Source of the DNA: Anderseniella sp963700885
GTDB lineage: Bacteria > Pseudomonadota > Alphaproteobacteria > Rhizobiales > Aestuariivirgaceae
Reading direction: 5' to 3'
NCBI GenBank assembly: GCA_963700885.1
Contig: CAVOZJ010000002.1
Location: forward strand, 416,616-480,615
DNA: 64,000 nt
The notes under the pieces were generated by a model, which searched no databases, had not been told where the DNA came from, and was given only the letters and a program-made list of their open reading frames with translations. Below, one piece after another: positions 19,915 to 28,607 of this stretch (its first letter is position 1; the number at the start of each line of letters is the position of its first letter). The position numbers and the translations under genes were made by a program.

Positions 19915-21111
19915 CTATTGCCGTGCATTGTTCCGATGTGCAAGCGCCGCCGTCACAGCCATGACCGCCATCACCCAGAAACCGGCATTGATCCAGGCCG
20001 CCTGGAAGTAGCCGACACCTTGCGAGGTGAGAGCCCCCAGGGCGATCTGAAGGAAACCGGCAAGGCCGGCGCCTGAGCCGATGTTCTTCGGATCAACGGA
20101 TATGGCGGCCGAAAGGGCGTTGGGGATCATGATGCCATTGCCAAATGCGCACAGGGCCATGGGCAGGAACAATGTCGCCGGGTGGAAGAAACCGGACAGG
20201 GCGAAACCCAGCAATATCATGGCGCCAGCAAGTGTCAGCATATTGCCGATGCGGATCATGCGGTTAGTGCCGATGCGTACCGAATAGCGACCGGCGATGA
20301 AGTTGCCGGCCATGTATCCAAAGGCCGAAGACATGAACCAGATGCCGTAATCGACAGGCGAATAGCCCCGCACCGTGACCATGATGAACGGGGCAATCGC
20401 CAGATAGCAAAAGAACACCGCACTGCCGAATGAGAGAGTTGCGGCATAGCCTCTGAAGGCACTGTTCTGCAGCAGGTTCGCGTACAGCCTTGTCCGGATC
20501 AGACGGGCATCGGGTTGCAGTGACAGATTGGTTTCCTTCAGCCGGACGAACACTGCCAGGAACACCAGCGAGCCTATGCCGGCCAGCACAACGAACCCGG
20601 CCCGGAAAGAATACCACTGGTCCAGCAAACCCCCGATCAGGGGAGAAATCATCGGCGCCAGTACCCATGCCATGGTGATGTAACCCAACACGGATGCCGA
20701 CTGTTCGCGGGAAAACAGATCTCGGACAATAGCGCGTGACAGGATCATGCCGGCAGAACCGCCTATGGCCTGGATCCCGCGTGCCACGATCAGCATCTCA
20801 ACTGACGTGGCAAGCGCGCAGGCAATGCTTGCCGCAACAAACAATGCCAGTCCGGCCAGAAGCATCGGGCGGCGGCCATACCGGTCAGACAACGGGCCAT
20901 AGACCATCTGGCAAACAGCCAGACCCGCCAGGTAAACCGTGAGCGTCATCTGGACCACGCCGGAAGACGCCTGGAAGGTTGTCTGCAGGCCGGGCATCGA
21001 CGGCACCAGCATGTTCATCGCCAGCGGGCCGATGGCCGCCATGCTGATGAGAATGCCGAACGGTGCACGTGGTTTGGCAGCGGTGCCTGCTGAGACAGTC
21101 GATGAATTCAT
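19915..21111 (-). CDS. Bcr/CflA-type MFS drug-resistance exporter
   Basis: A 398-aa MFS protein with 12 predicted helices. The MNMLVPSMPGLQTTFQ start region, MVYGPLSDRYGRRPML (motif A), and the RAIVRDLFSREQSA loop are typical of the Bcr/CflA subfamily, which exports drugs and small metabolites by proton antiport. It is upstream of and probably co-transcribed with the thioesterase gene. The divergent EamA gene begins about 110 nt away. Confidence 0.88.
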   Translation of the reverse strand: MNSSTVSAGTAAKPRAPFGILISMAAIGPLAMNMLVPSMPGLQTTFQASSGVVQMTLTVYLAGLAVCQMVYGPLSDRYGRRPMLLAGLALFVAASIACALATSVEMLIVARGIQAIGGSAGMILSRAIVRDLFSREQSASVLGYITMAWVLAPMISPLIGGLLDQWYSFRAGFVVLAGIGSLVFLAVFVRLKETNLSLQPDARLIRTRLYANLLQNSAFRGYAATLSFGSAVFFCYLAIAPFIMVTVRGYSPVDYGIWFMSSAFGYMAGNFIAGRYSVRIGTNRMIRIGNMLTLAGAMILLGFALSGFFHPATLFLPMALCAFGNGIMIPNALSAAISVDPKNIGSGAGLAGFLQIALGALTSQGVGYFQAAWINAGFWVMAVMAVTAALAHRNNARQ

Positions 21112-21219
21112 GGGCTAACATAAAACATCAATTAAAACCGTTGTGACACACCATACTTGCGGGCTGGCCATGTGTCTTCGGCATGTCTAGCCGGTTGGGA
21201 AGACTGTAATGTGGCCTGC

Positions 21220-22143
21220 ATGAAGGCAACTGCAATCGACAGCCGCGATGCGGGCAGCATCACCCAGGGACTGGTGGCCATGTGGGTGGCGGTGGCATCG
21301 TTTTCCGTTGCCGATGCGATTGCCAAATGGCAGGGGCAGGAAGGATTTGCTGCTGTCCAGATCGTGTTCTTCCGGTACATCTTCGGACTGGTTCCGGTTG
21401 CCATCGCGCTATACGTGGCGGGCTTTCACCAGGTGCGGACAAACAGGCCAGTAGCGCACGTCTTTCGCGGCATGTTGATGTCGTGTGCACTGGCGCTGTT
21501 CTTCTGGGGATTGAAATACATACCGCTGGCTGAAGCCATCGCAGTGGCGTTTACTGCCCCTTTGTTCATTACCGCCCTGTCCGTGCCGGTTCTGGGGGAA
21601 CGGGTCGGCGCGGCCAGATGGCTGGCTGTGCTCGTCGGGTTTGCCGGTATGCTGGTAATTGTGCGGCCCGGGGCGGAGGCGTTCAAACCGGAAATGCTGA
21701 TACTGGTTGCAGGAACAGCGGTATTTGCCCTGGGCATTACCTATACGCGGCGTCTGGCGAGAACTGAAACCGTGACCACGATGTTCACGTGGACTACGGT
21801 CGTGGCCACGGCCCTGTTTGCGCCATTGGCCTGGTGGGCATGGAAGATGCCGCAGGCAGATCACCTGACGGGATTTGCGGTGCTGGGGTTGATTGGCGGC
21901 CTGGCACACTTTCTGGTTATTGTTGCATATCGAAACGCTCCGGCTGCCGTTGTTGCGCCGCAGGAGTATATGGCGCTTGTGTGGGGCGCCGTTATCGGCT
22001 GGATTGTATGGTCCGAAGTACCGTCGGGGTGGACATGGCTGGGTGCTGCGATTGTAGCAGGCGCCGGCGGGTTTATCGCGTTGCGCGAAACGCGCGCGGC
22101 GCGCAAACAATCGCCGGTTCAGGGAAACAGGGAGATTGCCTGA
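21220..22143 (+). CDS. EamA/DMT-family transporter
   Basis: A 307-aa membrane protein with about ten hydrophobic helices arranged as two EamA repeats; conserved pieces include FFRYIFGLVPVAIAL, PLAEAIAVAFTAPLFITALS and a C-terminal APQEYMALVWGAVIGW. Substrates in this family range from amino acids to nucleotides and cannot be assigned. ATG 21220 is preferred over the frame opening at 21157. Its stop overlaps the ATG of the hydrolase gene (TGATG), so the two are translationally coupled. Confidence 0.87.
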   Translation: MKATAIDSRDAGSITQGLVAMWVAVASFSVADAIAKWQGQEGFAAVQIVFFRYIFGLVPVAIALYVAGFHQVRTNRPVAHVFRGMLMSCALALFFWGLKYIPLAEAIAVAFTAPLFITALSVPVLGERVGAARWLAVLVGFAGMLVIVRPGAEAFKPEMLILVAGTAVFALGITYTRRLARTETVTTMFTWTTVVATALFAPLAWWAWKMPQADHLTGFAVLGLIGGLAHFLVIVAYRNAPAAVVAPQEYMALVWGAVIGWIVWSEVPSGWTWLGAAIVAGAGGFIALRETRAARKQSPVQGNREIA

Positions 22144-23036
22144 TGGAAGGCTTGAGAACACCGGATGACCGTTTTGAAAATTTGCCGGGCTATGATTTCG
22201 CACCCAATTATGTAGATGACCTGCCAGGATATGAAGGTCTTCGGGTGCACTATCTGGATGAAGGCCCGGTGGATGCACTGCAGACTTTCCTTTGCCTGCC
22301 GGGCGAACCGACCTGGGCTTATCTTTATCGCCACATGATACCGGTGTTCGCCGAAGCAGGGGCGCGGGTCATCGTGCCGGACTGGCTGGGTTTTGGCCGC
22401 TCCGACAAGCCCGCCAACGACGCACTCTACACGTTTCATTTTCACCGCGACATGATGCTGGCGCTGATTGGCAGACTGGATCTGTTCAACATCACGCTGG
22501 TTGTTCAGGACTGGGGCGGTATTCTGGGATTGACCCTGCCACATGAAATGCCTGAACACTTCGACCGGCTGATCATCATGAATACCGCAATGCCGGTTGG
22601 CGATGGCCTGGGTGATGGTTTTCAGGACTGGAAGGATTACGTGGCGGGTCATCCGGACATGAATTGCGCAGCCCTGATGAAACGTGCCGTACCGCATCTG
22701 AGCGAGGCGGAAGCAGCGGCCTACGAAGCGCCGTTTCCCGATGCGACCTACAAGGCCGGAGTACGGAGATTTCCTCAGCTCGTGATGATTGAACCAGCAA
22801 TGGAGGGCATTGAGACCACCAGGCGGGCACGGGAGTTCTGGCAGCAAGAATGGCGCGGAAAAAGTTTCATGGCGGTTGGCGCCCGTGACCCGGTACTAGG
22901 TGTCCCGGTGATGAGCCAGTTGCGGCAGATAATTCGCGGCTGCCCGGAACCGGTGGTGCTGGAGGAGGCTGGTCATTTCGTGCAGGAATGGGGTGCAGAC
23001 GTGGCCCGCGCGGCGTTGGCGTCCTTCAGGGCATGA
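22143..23036 (+). CDS. Haloalkane dehalogenase-like alpha/beta hydrolase
   Basis: A 297-aa alpha/beta hydrolase of the HLD-I type. The N-terminal GYEGLRVHYLDEGP and LPGEPTWAYLYRHMIP carry the oxyanion and halide-binding region, the nucleophile is Asp in VVQDWGG with the adjacent halide-binding Trp, the second Asp is in GARDPVLG, and the His is in EAGHFVQEWG. In characterised members these residues hydrolyse carbon-halogen bonds. One oddity is LPGEPTW, where most relatives have HGEP(T/S)W, so the oxyanion-side His is replaced by Pro. Activity on halocarbons is therefore likely but not certain. Coupled to the upstream EamA gene and 4 nt from the RNA methyltransferase start. Confidence 0.85.
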   Translation: MEGLRTPDDRFENLPGYDFAPNYVDDLPGYEGLRVHYLDEGPVDALQTFLCLPGEPTWAYLYRHMIPVFAEAGARVIVPDWLGFGRSDKPANDALYTFHFHRDMMLALIGRLDLFNITLVVQDWGGILGLTLPHEMPEHFDRLIIMNTAMPVGDGLGDGFQDWKDYVAGHPDMNCAALMKRAVPHLSEAEAAAYEAPFPDATYKAGVRRFPQLVMIEPAMEGIETTRRAREFWQQEWRGKSFMAVGARDPVLGVPVMSQLRQIIRGCPEPVVLEEAGHFVQEWGADVARAALASFRA

Positions 23037-23040
23037 GCAG

Positions 23041-24255
23041 GTGACAAACCTGAAAATTGAGGTAATGGGTGCGCGTGGCGAAGGTGTTGCGCACCATGAT
23101 GGCGCGCCCGTCTACATTCCCTACGTACTGCCGGGCGAGCACATAGGCGCCAATGTCAAAGGCGAACGTGGCCGGATGATGGCGGTGCATGTGGCGTCGC
23201 CGGACAGGGTCGCGCCACCGTGCAGGTATTTTGGTACATGCGGCGGATGTCAGTTGCAGCACTGGTCACAACAACCCTATGCGCAGTGGAAGCGGCAGTT
23301 GGTCGTCGATGCCCTGTATCGAGCAGGACTTGCCGAACCTGAAGTCGCGCCACTGGTTGACGCCCATGGGGCAGGCCGCCGCCGGGTGACGTTGACCGTG
23401 ATTGGCGGCCAGGCCGGATTTTCAGCGCACCGATCCCACGATCATGTGCCGATTGCCGATTGCCAGGTGCTTGTGCCCCAGCTTGCGAACTCCCCCCATA
23501 TCGCTGCCGAACTGGTCCGGGCGCTAAAGCTCAGGAAACCTCAAAAGGTACACCTGCTGGCCAGCGATACCGGGCTGGATTGTGATCTGGCCGGAGTGGA
23601 TGATCCGGATCTCGATGCGCGGGTGCGGATCGCTGAACTTGCCAACAAGGCTGGTCTGGCAAGGGTAACCGCATCTGGTGAAATGCTGATTGAGGGTGCC
23701 AGGCCTGTGCTGAATTTCGATGGTGTCCAGGTGACACCGCCACCGGGTGGTTTTGCGCAGGCCACTGCGGCTGGCGAGCAGGCGCTGGCTTCAATTGTCA
23801 TTTCCACGCTTGCCGGTCATTCCAATGTGGCCGACCTGTTTTCTGGATGGGGTGCCTTCGGGTTGCGGCTGGCCAGGGTCTCAAGAGTGCTGGCGGTGGA
23901 TTCTGACAGATTGGCAATTGCCGCACTGCAGGCAGCCACTCGCACTTCAAATGGCCTGAAACCACTGGTTGCACGAAATCATGACCTGATGCGTGATCCG
24001 CTGACCGCACCGGAATTGAAGGGTGTCACCGGAGTGGTGTTTGACCCGCCGAGAGCCGGCGCCCTGGCTCAGGCAACAGAACTTGGGGCGGCCAGAAGCA
24101 TTCAAACCGTCGTAGGTGTATCATGCGATGCCGGCACATTTGCGCGTGATGCGCGCGTTCTGGTCAAGGGTGGCTTCAGGCTTGAGCGTGTAATACCCGT
24201 GGATCAGTTCAGGTTTTCTGCGCATGTGGAAATGGTGGGGATATTCAACCGGTGA
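23041..24255 (+). CDS. Class I RNA m5U methyltransferase (RlmD/TrmA family) with [4Fe-4S] motif
   Basis: A 404-aa 23S rRNA or tRNA uridine-C5 methyltransferase. GTG 23041 starts a TRAM-like N-terminal beta domain (EVMGARGEGVAHHDG, PYVLPGEHI). The cysteine cluster CRYFGTCGGCQLQH holds an iron-sulfur cluster in the family. SAM-binding residues are in NVADLFSGWGAFGL, the catalytic segment FDPPRAGA follows, and the nucleophile is Cys in VGVSCDAGTFARD. Which uridine is methylated cannot be told from sequence. Its stop overlaps the start of the next EamA gene by 4 nt (GTGA). Confidence 0.9.
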   Translation: MTNLKIEVMGARGEGVAHHDGAPVYIPYVLPGEHIGANVKGERGRMMAVHVASPDRVAPPCRYFGTCGGCQLQHWSQQPYAQWKRQLVVDALYRAGLAEPEVAPLVDAHGAGRRRVTLTVIGGQAGFSAHRSHDHVPIADCQVLVPQLANSPHIAAELVRALKLRKPQKVHLLASDTGLDCDLAGVDDPDLDARVRIAELANKAGLARVTASGEMLIEGARPVLNFDGVQVTPPPGGFAQATAAGEQALASIVISTLAGHSNVADLFSGWGAFGLRLARVSRVLAVDSDRLAIAALQAATRTSNGLKPLVARNHDLMRDPLTAPELKGVTGVVFDPPRAGALAQATELGAARSIQTVVGVSCDAGTFARDARVLVKGGFRLERVIPVDQFRFSAHVEMVGIFNR

Positions 24256-25175
24256 ACAGGGAGCGCAAGGACAGGATTGATCTGGCCGGTGCCGGCTGGC
24301 TGGTAAGTTTTGCACTGATTATGGGTATCAATCAGGTATTGGTAAAACTGGTCAACGCCGGCTTGGCGCCGGTGTTTCAGGCTGGCCTGCGTTCTGCCTG
24401 CGCGCTTGTGCCGGTGTTGATATACGCGATCTGCACCAGACGAAAACTCTCGATCAGTGATGGCAGTCTTATACCCGGTATGTGTTGCGGCGCCCTGTTT
24501 GCTGCCGAGTTCATGCTGACATTTTCGGCGTTCGATTACACATCTGTCGCACGGGCAACAATGCTGTTTTACACCATGCCGTTCTGGCTGGCCTGTGCAG
24601 CACATTTCCTAATTCCGGGCGAACGGATGACATTACTGCGAGTCACCGGACTGTTGATGGCCGTAGCAGGTGTTGGCTGGGCCTTGCTGCGCAATGATCA
24701 TCCTGCAACCGAGTATGCCCTCGTGGGCGACCTGATGTGTCTTGTGGCAGCGCTTTGCTGGGCAGGAATTGCCTTGCTGGTGCGAACCACGGCCCTGTCA
24801 AGATCATCACCCGAGATGCAGCTTGTCTATCAACTGGCCGTATCCGGTGCAATCATGCTGCCATTGGCCCCGGTACTGGGCGACCTGGTGCGTGATCTCA
24901 CGCCCCAGATTGGCGCCCTGTTCGCGTTTCAGGTGCTGGTGGTCGTGAGCTTTGGTTTCCTGATGTGGTTTCGCGTTCTGGCCATTTACCCGGCTTCCGA
25001 CATGGCATCATTCGGATTTCTCACACCCCTGTTCGGGGTGATGTTCGGTTGGCTGATACTTGGCGAAACCATTACACTGGAATTCATCGGAGCACTGGCG
25101 CTGGTGTGTGCCGGCATTGTGCTGGTCAACCGGAAGACGAAGAGTCAGAAATTCGTCAACCTGCCTGATGGTTGA
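24252..25175 (+). CDS. EamA/DMT-family transporter
   Basis: A 307-aa membrane protein with ten hydrophobic helices in two EamA repeats; the FSAFDYTSVARATMLFYTMPFW block and the C-terminal FGFLTPLFGVMFGWLILGE are diagnostic. It starts at GTG 24252 overlapping the methyltransferase stop. It is only distantly similar to the EamA protein at 21220-22143, so it is not a recent duplicate. The 3' end overlaps the convergent L,D-transpeptidase gene by 20 nt. Confidence 0.87.
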   Translation: MNRERKDRIDLAGAGWLVSFALIMGINQVLVKLVNAGLAPVFQAGLRSACALVPVLIYAICTRRKLSISDGSLIPGMCCGALFAAEFMLTFSAFDYTSVARATMLFYTMPFWLACAAHFLIPGERMTLLRVTGLLMAVAGVGWALLRNDHPATEYALVGDLMCLVAALCWAGIALLVRTTALSRSSPEMQLVYQLAVSGAIMLPLAPVLGDLVRDLTPQIGALFAFQVLVVVSFGFLMWFRVLAIYPASDMASFGFLTPLFGVMFGWLILGETITLEFIGALALVCAGIVLVNRKTKSQKFVNLPDG

Positions 25176-25965
25176 GTACTACCACGCGGGATTTGAGGGT
25201 TACCCGTAGATGAAGTTCAGCAATATCCTGGTTCAGCATGCGAATACAGCCGGATGACAGGTTCTTGCCGATGGACGACGGGTCATTGGTGCCGTGAATG
25301 CGGTACAGGGTATCGCGGCCGGACATGTCAAACAGATAAAGCGCGCGGGCACCGAGCGGATTTTCGGGACCGCCAGGCATGCCAAGGGCCCATTTTTCGG
25401 CGTGTGGATCACGGGAAACCATTTCAGCCGGCGGAGTCCAGCGTGGCCAGCGTGCCTTGCGGGCAATGTAGGCTTCGCCTGCCCAGGTGAAACCGGCCCG
25501 GCCTACGCCGATGCCATAACGCATGGCCATTCCGCCTTCGCGAACGTGATACAAATGCCGGTTCTTTGTGTCGACAACGATTGTGCCAGGCCATTCACTG
25601 CCGGAATAACTGACGAGCTGCCGCCGGAATTGTGGTTTGATGCTTGCGGGGTTGACCTGCTCGATCGGGTAATCTACCGGTGATTGCAGCGGCGGGCGCT
25701 GCCCTGGCAATTCCTGAGGCTCATGGGCTTGTGATGGCGGCAATTGCCTGGGCTGGCCAGTGGCAGGTGCGTTGGTAGGAGCGATTGATCCGGTAATCTC
25801 ACCGCGACTGGATGTGCCGTCGAATACACCAATGTTGTTCAGCCAGCCGGAAATGGTGTCAATACTGAAAGGTTCAGCTCTTGCATTGCCGCCGACCGAC
25901 GATGCCAGCATCGTGGAACCTGCGCAGATCAGCAGGTTGCGGCGAGACATCAAGCGATTACTCAT
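25156..25965 (-). CDS. L,D-transpeptidase (YkuD domain), Tat-type leader
   Basis: A 269-aa exported cell-wall enzyme. The leader has MSRRNLLICAGS, resembling a Tat or Sec signal, ending near GGNARA. After a Pro/Gln-rich linker (residues ~70-100) comes the YkuD domain: GTIVVDTKNRHLYHV, GRAGFTWAGEAYI, then the catalytic HGTNDPSSIGKNLSSGCIRM with the His and Cys of the family. It forms 3-3 crosslinks in peptidoglycan or attaches proteins to it. It resembles the second transpeptidase at 42372-42959. Confidence 0.92.
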   Translation of the reverse strand: MSNRLMSRRNLLICAGSTMLASSVGGNARAEPFSIDTISGWLNNIGVFDGTSSRGEITGSIAPTNAPATGQPRQLPPSQAHEPQELPGQRPPLQSPVDYPIEQVNPASIKPQFRRQLVSYSGSEWPGTIVVDTKNRHLYHVREGGMAMRYGIGVGRAGFTWAGEAYIARKARWPRWTPPAEMVSRDPHAEKWALGMPGGPENPLGARALYLFDMSGRDTLYRIHGTNDPSSIGKNLSSGCIRMLNQDIAELHLRVTLKSRVVVLNHQAG

Positions 25966-26188
25966 CAGTCAAATTCCGATTCTCTTACACAATACTCACT
26001 CTTGCGAGCATATCGCCTTTGTGGTTAAGGATTGATTTACATCTAAACCGGGTTTGCAGCAGCAAATGGGTAGTTTTGCGCCAGATTTATGGCAACCCCT
26101 GCAATAGCCAGACAGTCGTGCCAGTCGCAAATAGAGTGCCACAGCCTTGTGCAAGGCCGTGACGCTCACGTCGTTGCTGATTTCAGTG

Positions 26189-26716
26189 TCAGTAGATGGG
26201 CTTACCGGTGTCGATGGCCTGAGCCAGCAACAGATACTCTTCGCAAGCAGTTCCGCAACGCGTACCAATTTCGGCAAGCTGTTCGCGGGCGAGATCCATC
26301 CTGCCCAGCTTGACATAGCCTTCGCCGAGATATTCACGAGCCAGGATATAATTCGGGTTGATGTCAAGTGCATCCCGGTAAAATGCGATACCCTGTTCAA
26401 CATGGCCCATTTTCCGGTGGGTATAACCTAGGCCGTTGAGAACTTCAGGGTCGCGCTTGTCGGCAACCAGACGGAACAGGTTTACAGCATCTTCATACTG
26501 GCCGGCGCGGGCAAGCGCCCAACCCTGGGCCTTGAGTGATTTGTCGGGCACGACTTCGGACGTCTGCTTCACGCATTTCTTTTTGCTGGGAGAATAGACC
26601 CAGCCACTCTTGCATGTGGGAGTCGAGGTTGAACTGCCGGAGGTGGCGGCATTTGCCACTGCAAACGACGAAGCAATAACAAAAGTCGCTGCCAGGGCGA
26701 GGGAAGTGAACTTCAT
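26189..26716 (-). CDS. Exported tetratricopeptide-repeat protein
   Basis: A 175-aa exported protein: signal peptide ending AVANA, then a short Cys-containing segment (CKSGWVYSPSKKKC), then two to three TPR units (ALARAGQYEDAVNLFRLV, VLNGLGYTHRKMGHVEQG, ILAREYLGEGYVKLGRM) and a C-terminal pair of cysteines. TPRs mediate protein contacts; the partner is unknown. It is monocistronic. The 293 nt up to the M48 gene hold no further gene. Confidence 0.82.
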   Translation of the reverse strand: MKFTSLALAATFVIASSFAVANAATSGSSTSTPTCKSGWVYSPSKKKCVKQTSEVVPDKSLKAQGWALARAGQYEDAVNLFRLVADKRDPEVLNGLGYTHRKMGHVEQGIAFYRDALDINPNYILAREYLGEGYVKLGRMDLAREQLAEIGTRCGTACEEYLLLAQAIDTGKPIY

Positions 26717-27009
26717 GGTCAGTTTTCCTTGTTGTACGTGCAGACTCAGGTCTGAACAATGTTCGTGCCGTAGACTGTATCAGCCTGCATATGCATTTGC
26801 GAGGTGTGCTGGTTCAACAACAGGCACCAGAAATGTAACAATTTTGTGTTGGCAGTGGAGTTTGCCGAGGGCCCGCAATGGATTTTTCAAAGAATTGTTG
26901 GAAGATGGCATTTCGATGAGAAGTTTGCTTGAGGCTTTGTGAAATGGGCGCTATGGTCGTGTTCAGTGGATGGCGCCCATGGACTTTTCAGGCTTAACGG
27001 CGAGACAAC

Positions 27010-27906
27010 GTGAGTAGACCCTCAATATTACAGTTCGCACTGATGCTGACGGTTGGCCTGACAGTAAACGCCTGTGCCGAACACCAGTTGCTCGAGCAAC
27101 TGGACGCGGGGGTCTCCGGAACCTATTTTAACGCGCGAAACAAAACTCCACCTGTTTCGGTTTCGCCGGCCGGTTCGTCATCATTCAAGCGGCAACAACT
27201 TATCGGTAATGACCTTGCCCAGCGTGCATTGAGTGTGATGGAGCGGTCGACAGATACGCAACTTGAAGATTATCTCAATGTGATTGCGAACCGGCTGAAG
27301 AATACACAGGCACACGGTGCGTCGGAATTGTATTACAAGGTTTATCTGGTGGACAGCCCGCACGCCAATGCATTCACACCCGGTGGTGGTCATATATTTG
27401 TCACAACCGGCATCGTCACCAAATTGCGCACGGAAGGTCAGATGGCGATGGTGCTGGCCCATGAAATGGCGCACAATCGGGCCAGCCACGTGGTGAAGGG
27501 GCATGACGGTCAGAACCTGAACAAGCAGGTTACAGCTTTTGGCAAACGGGTTTTTGATGACGGTCTTGGGGTGCCTTGGCTGAGCAGCGGTGTGAAGGTT
27601 CTGGCCGATACCAGCCTGAGCAGCTACACCCGCGCCCAGGAACAGGAAGCCGACATGCTAGGGTTCCAGTATTTCGTCGCCGCAGGTTATGATCCATACG
27701 AAGCGCCCCGCAGTTTTGCAGCCCTTATTACGGTTGACGCCCAGAAGAAGAGCATTTTCGATGTTTTTGACGGCTATCCTGAAGGTATCAGACGGGCCGA
27801 AGAGATGAATTCCATGGTGTATGCTGCATACCGGGATGTGGATACATCCCGCCTATTGCGAAATTCGAAAACCTATGAAGAACTGGCATCTGCGTACTGG
27901 CAGTAG
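27010..27906 (+). CDS. M48-family metalloprotease, probable lipoprotein
   Basis: A 298-aa zinc protease. The leader ends LTVNACAEHQ, where Cys could be a lipidation site. The active site is VLAHEMAHNRASH (HEMAH) with the third ligand Glu in EQEADMLGFQYF, as in periplasmic BepA/LoiP-like quality-control proteases. TPGGGHIFVTTGIV upstream is also conserved in the family. GTG at 27010 is used as start. The C-terminus lacks TPR repeats, unlike full BepA. It probably acts on misfolded envelope proteins. Confidence 0.88.
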   Translation: MSRPSILQFALMLTVGLTVNACAEHQLLEQLDAGVSGTYFNARNKTPPVSVSPAGSSSFKRQQLIGNDLAQRALSVMERSTDTQLEDYLNVIANRLKNTQAHGASELYYKVYLVDSPHANAFTPGGGHIFVTTGIVTKLRTEGQMAMVLAHEMAHNRASHVVKGHDGQNLNKQVTAFGKRVFDDGLGVPWLSSGVKVLADTSLSSYTRAQEQEADMLGFQYFVAAGYDPYEAPRSFAALITVDAQKKSIFDVFDGYPEGIRRAEEMNSMVYAAYRDVDTSRLLRNSKTYEELASAYWQ

Positions 27907-28127
27907 GTCAGCCCTCTGGTTTTCTCCAAAACTTCCAGAACGTCAGATGAATGAACCCGCCGGGCATCAGCCATCGCGATGGTGGTAATATTGCCGTCCG
28001 GCAGGTACATGACAACTCATTGAATGCGCGCACGAAAGCAAGAACGGAACAATAAAATGTCCCGCATCATCCGGGCGGCCAAATCAACCATGCGCCCTGC
28101 TGTTGATCAGGGTAAAACTGGAAGTCC

Positions 28128-28463
28128 TCAAACGGACCTGCGCCGGCGGCATTTGCGCGGCCTGAATACTGCTGCCATCAGCATGATTGCACACGCGGCA
28201 GTGGACAACAAAAACGCCGCCATTGCCGCTATGCCAATATTGTCGGCTGAAGTGGCAATATTGCCGGCAAACGGGCTGGCGGCGGCGGTACTGATCGGCA
28301 ACAGCGCGATCATCACGGCAAAGACCGCTGTAGACAAAGCCGCTGCAAAAAACGACAACATGTGGGTATTGCGGCGTAATTGCGCTGTGTTTGCTTCGCG
28401 CGATACGGCACCAAAGCCGTACAAGCCGCCATTGTCTTCATTTTTGATCAACATGGTGCGCAC
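28128..28463 (-). CDS. Possible small membrane protein
   Basis: A 111-aa frame with two strongly hydrophobic stretches (FFAAALSTAVFAVMIALLP and IGIAAMAAFLLSTAACAIML) and a basic C-terminus (FRPRKCRRRR), as expected for a two-helix membrane protein. The opposite strand also has an open frame of 159 aa here, but it is less protein-like. No family recognised. About 220 nt of non-coding DNA separates it from the M48 gene. Confidence 0.4.
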   Translation of the reverse strand: MRTMLIKNEDNGGLYGFGAVSREANTAQLRRNTHMLSFFAAALSTAVFAVMIALLPISTAAASPFAGNIATSADNIGIAAMAAFLLSTAACAIMLMAAVFRPRKCRRRRSV

Positions 28464-28607
28464 ATCCCGGTTCGATTACGAACCCCTCTGGCACCGGACG
28501 TAATCACAAAAGCAAGGCACAAAGTCGGATAAATCGTGCCGGTGTTCGGATGATTATGTGGCGAACCAGGGGCATATGGTTAATAAAAGGTTAACCATAA
28601 CAACGGG

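Noticed and set aside
28024..28503. 159-aa open frame on the plus strand
   Set aside because: The composition is less protein-like than the minus-strand frame with two clear hydrophobic helices; only one can be real and I favour the minus strand, with low confidence.
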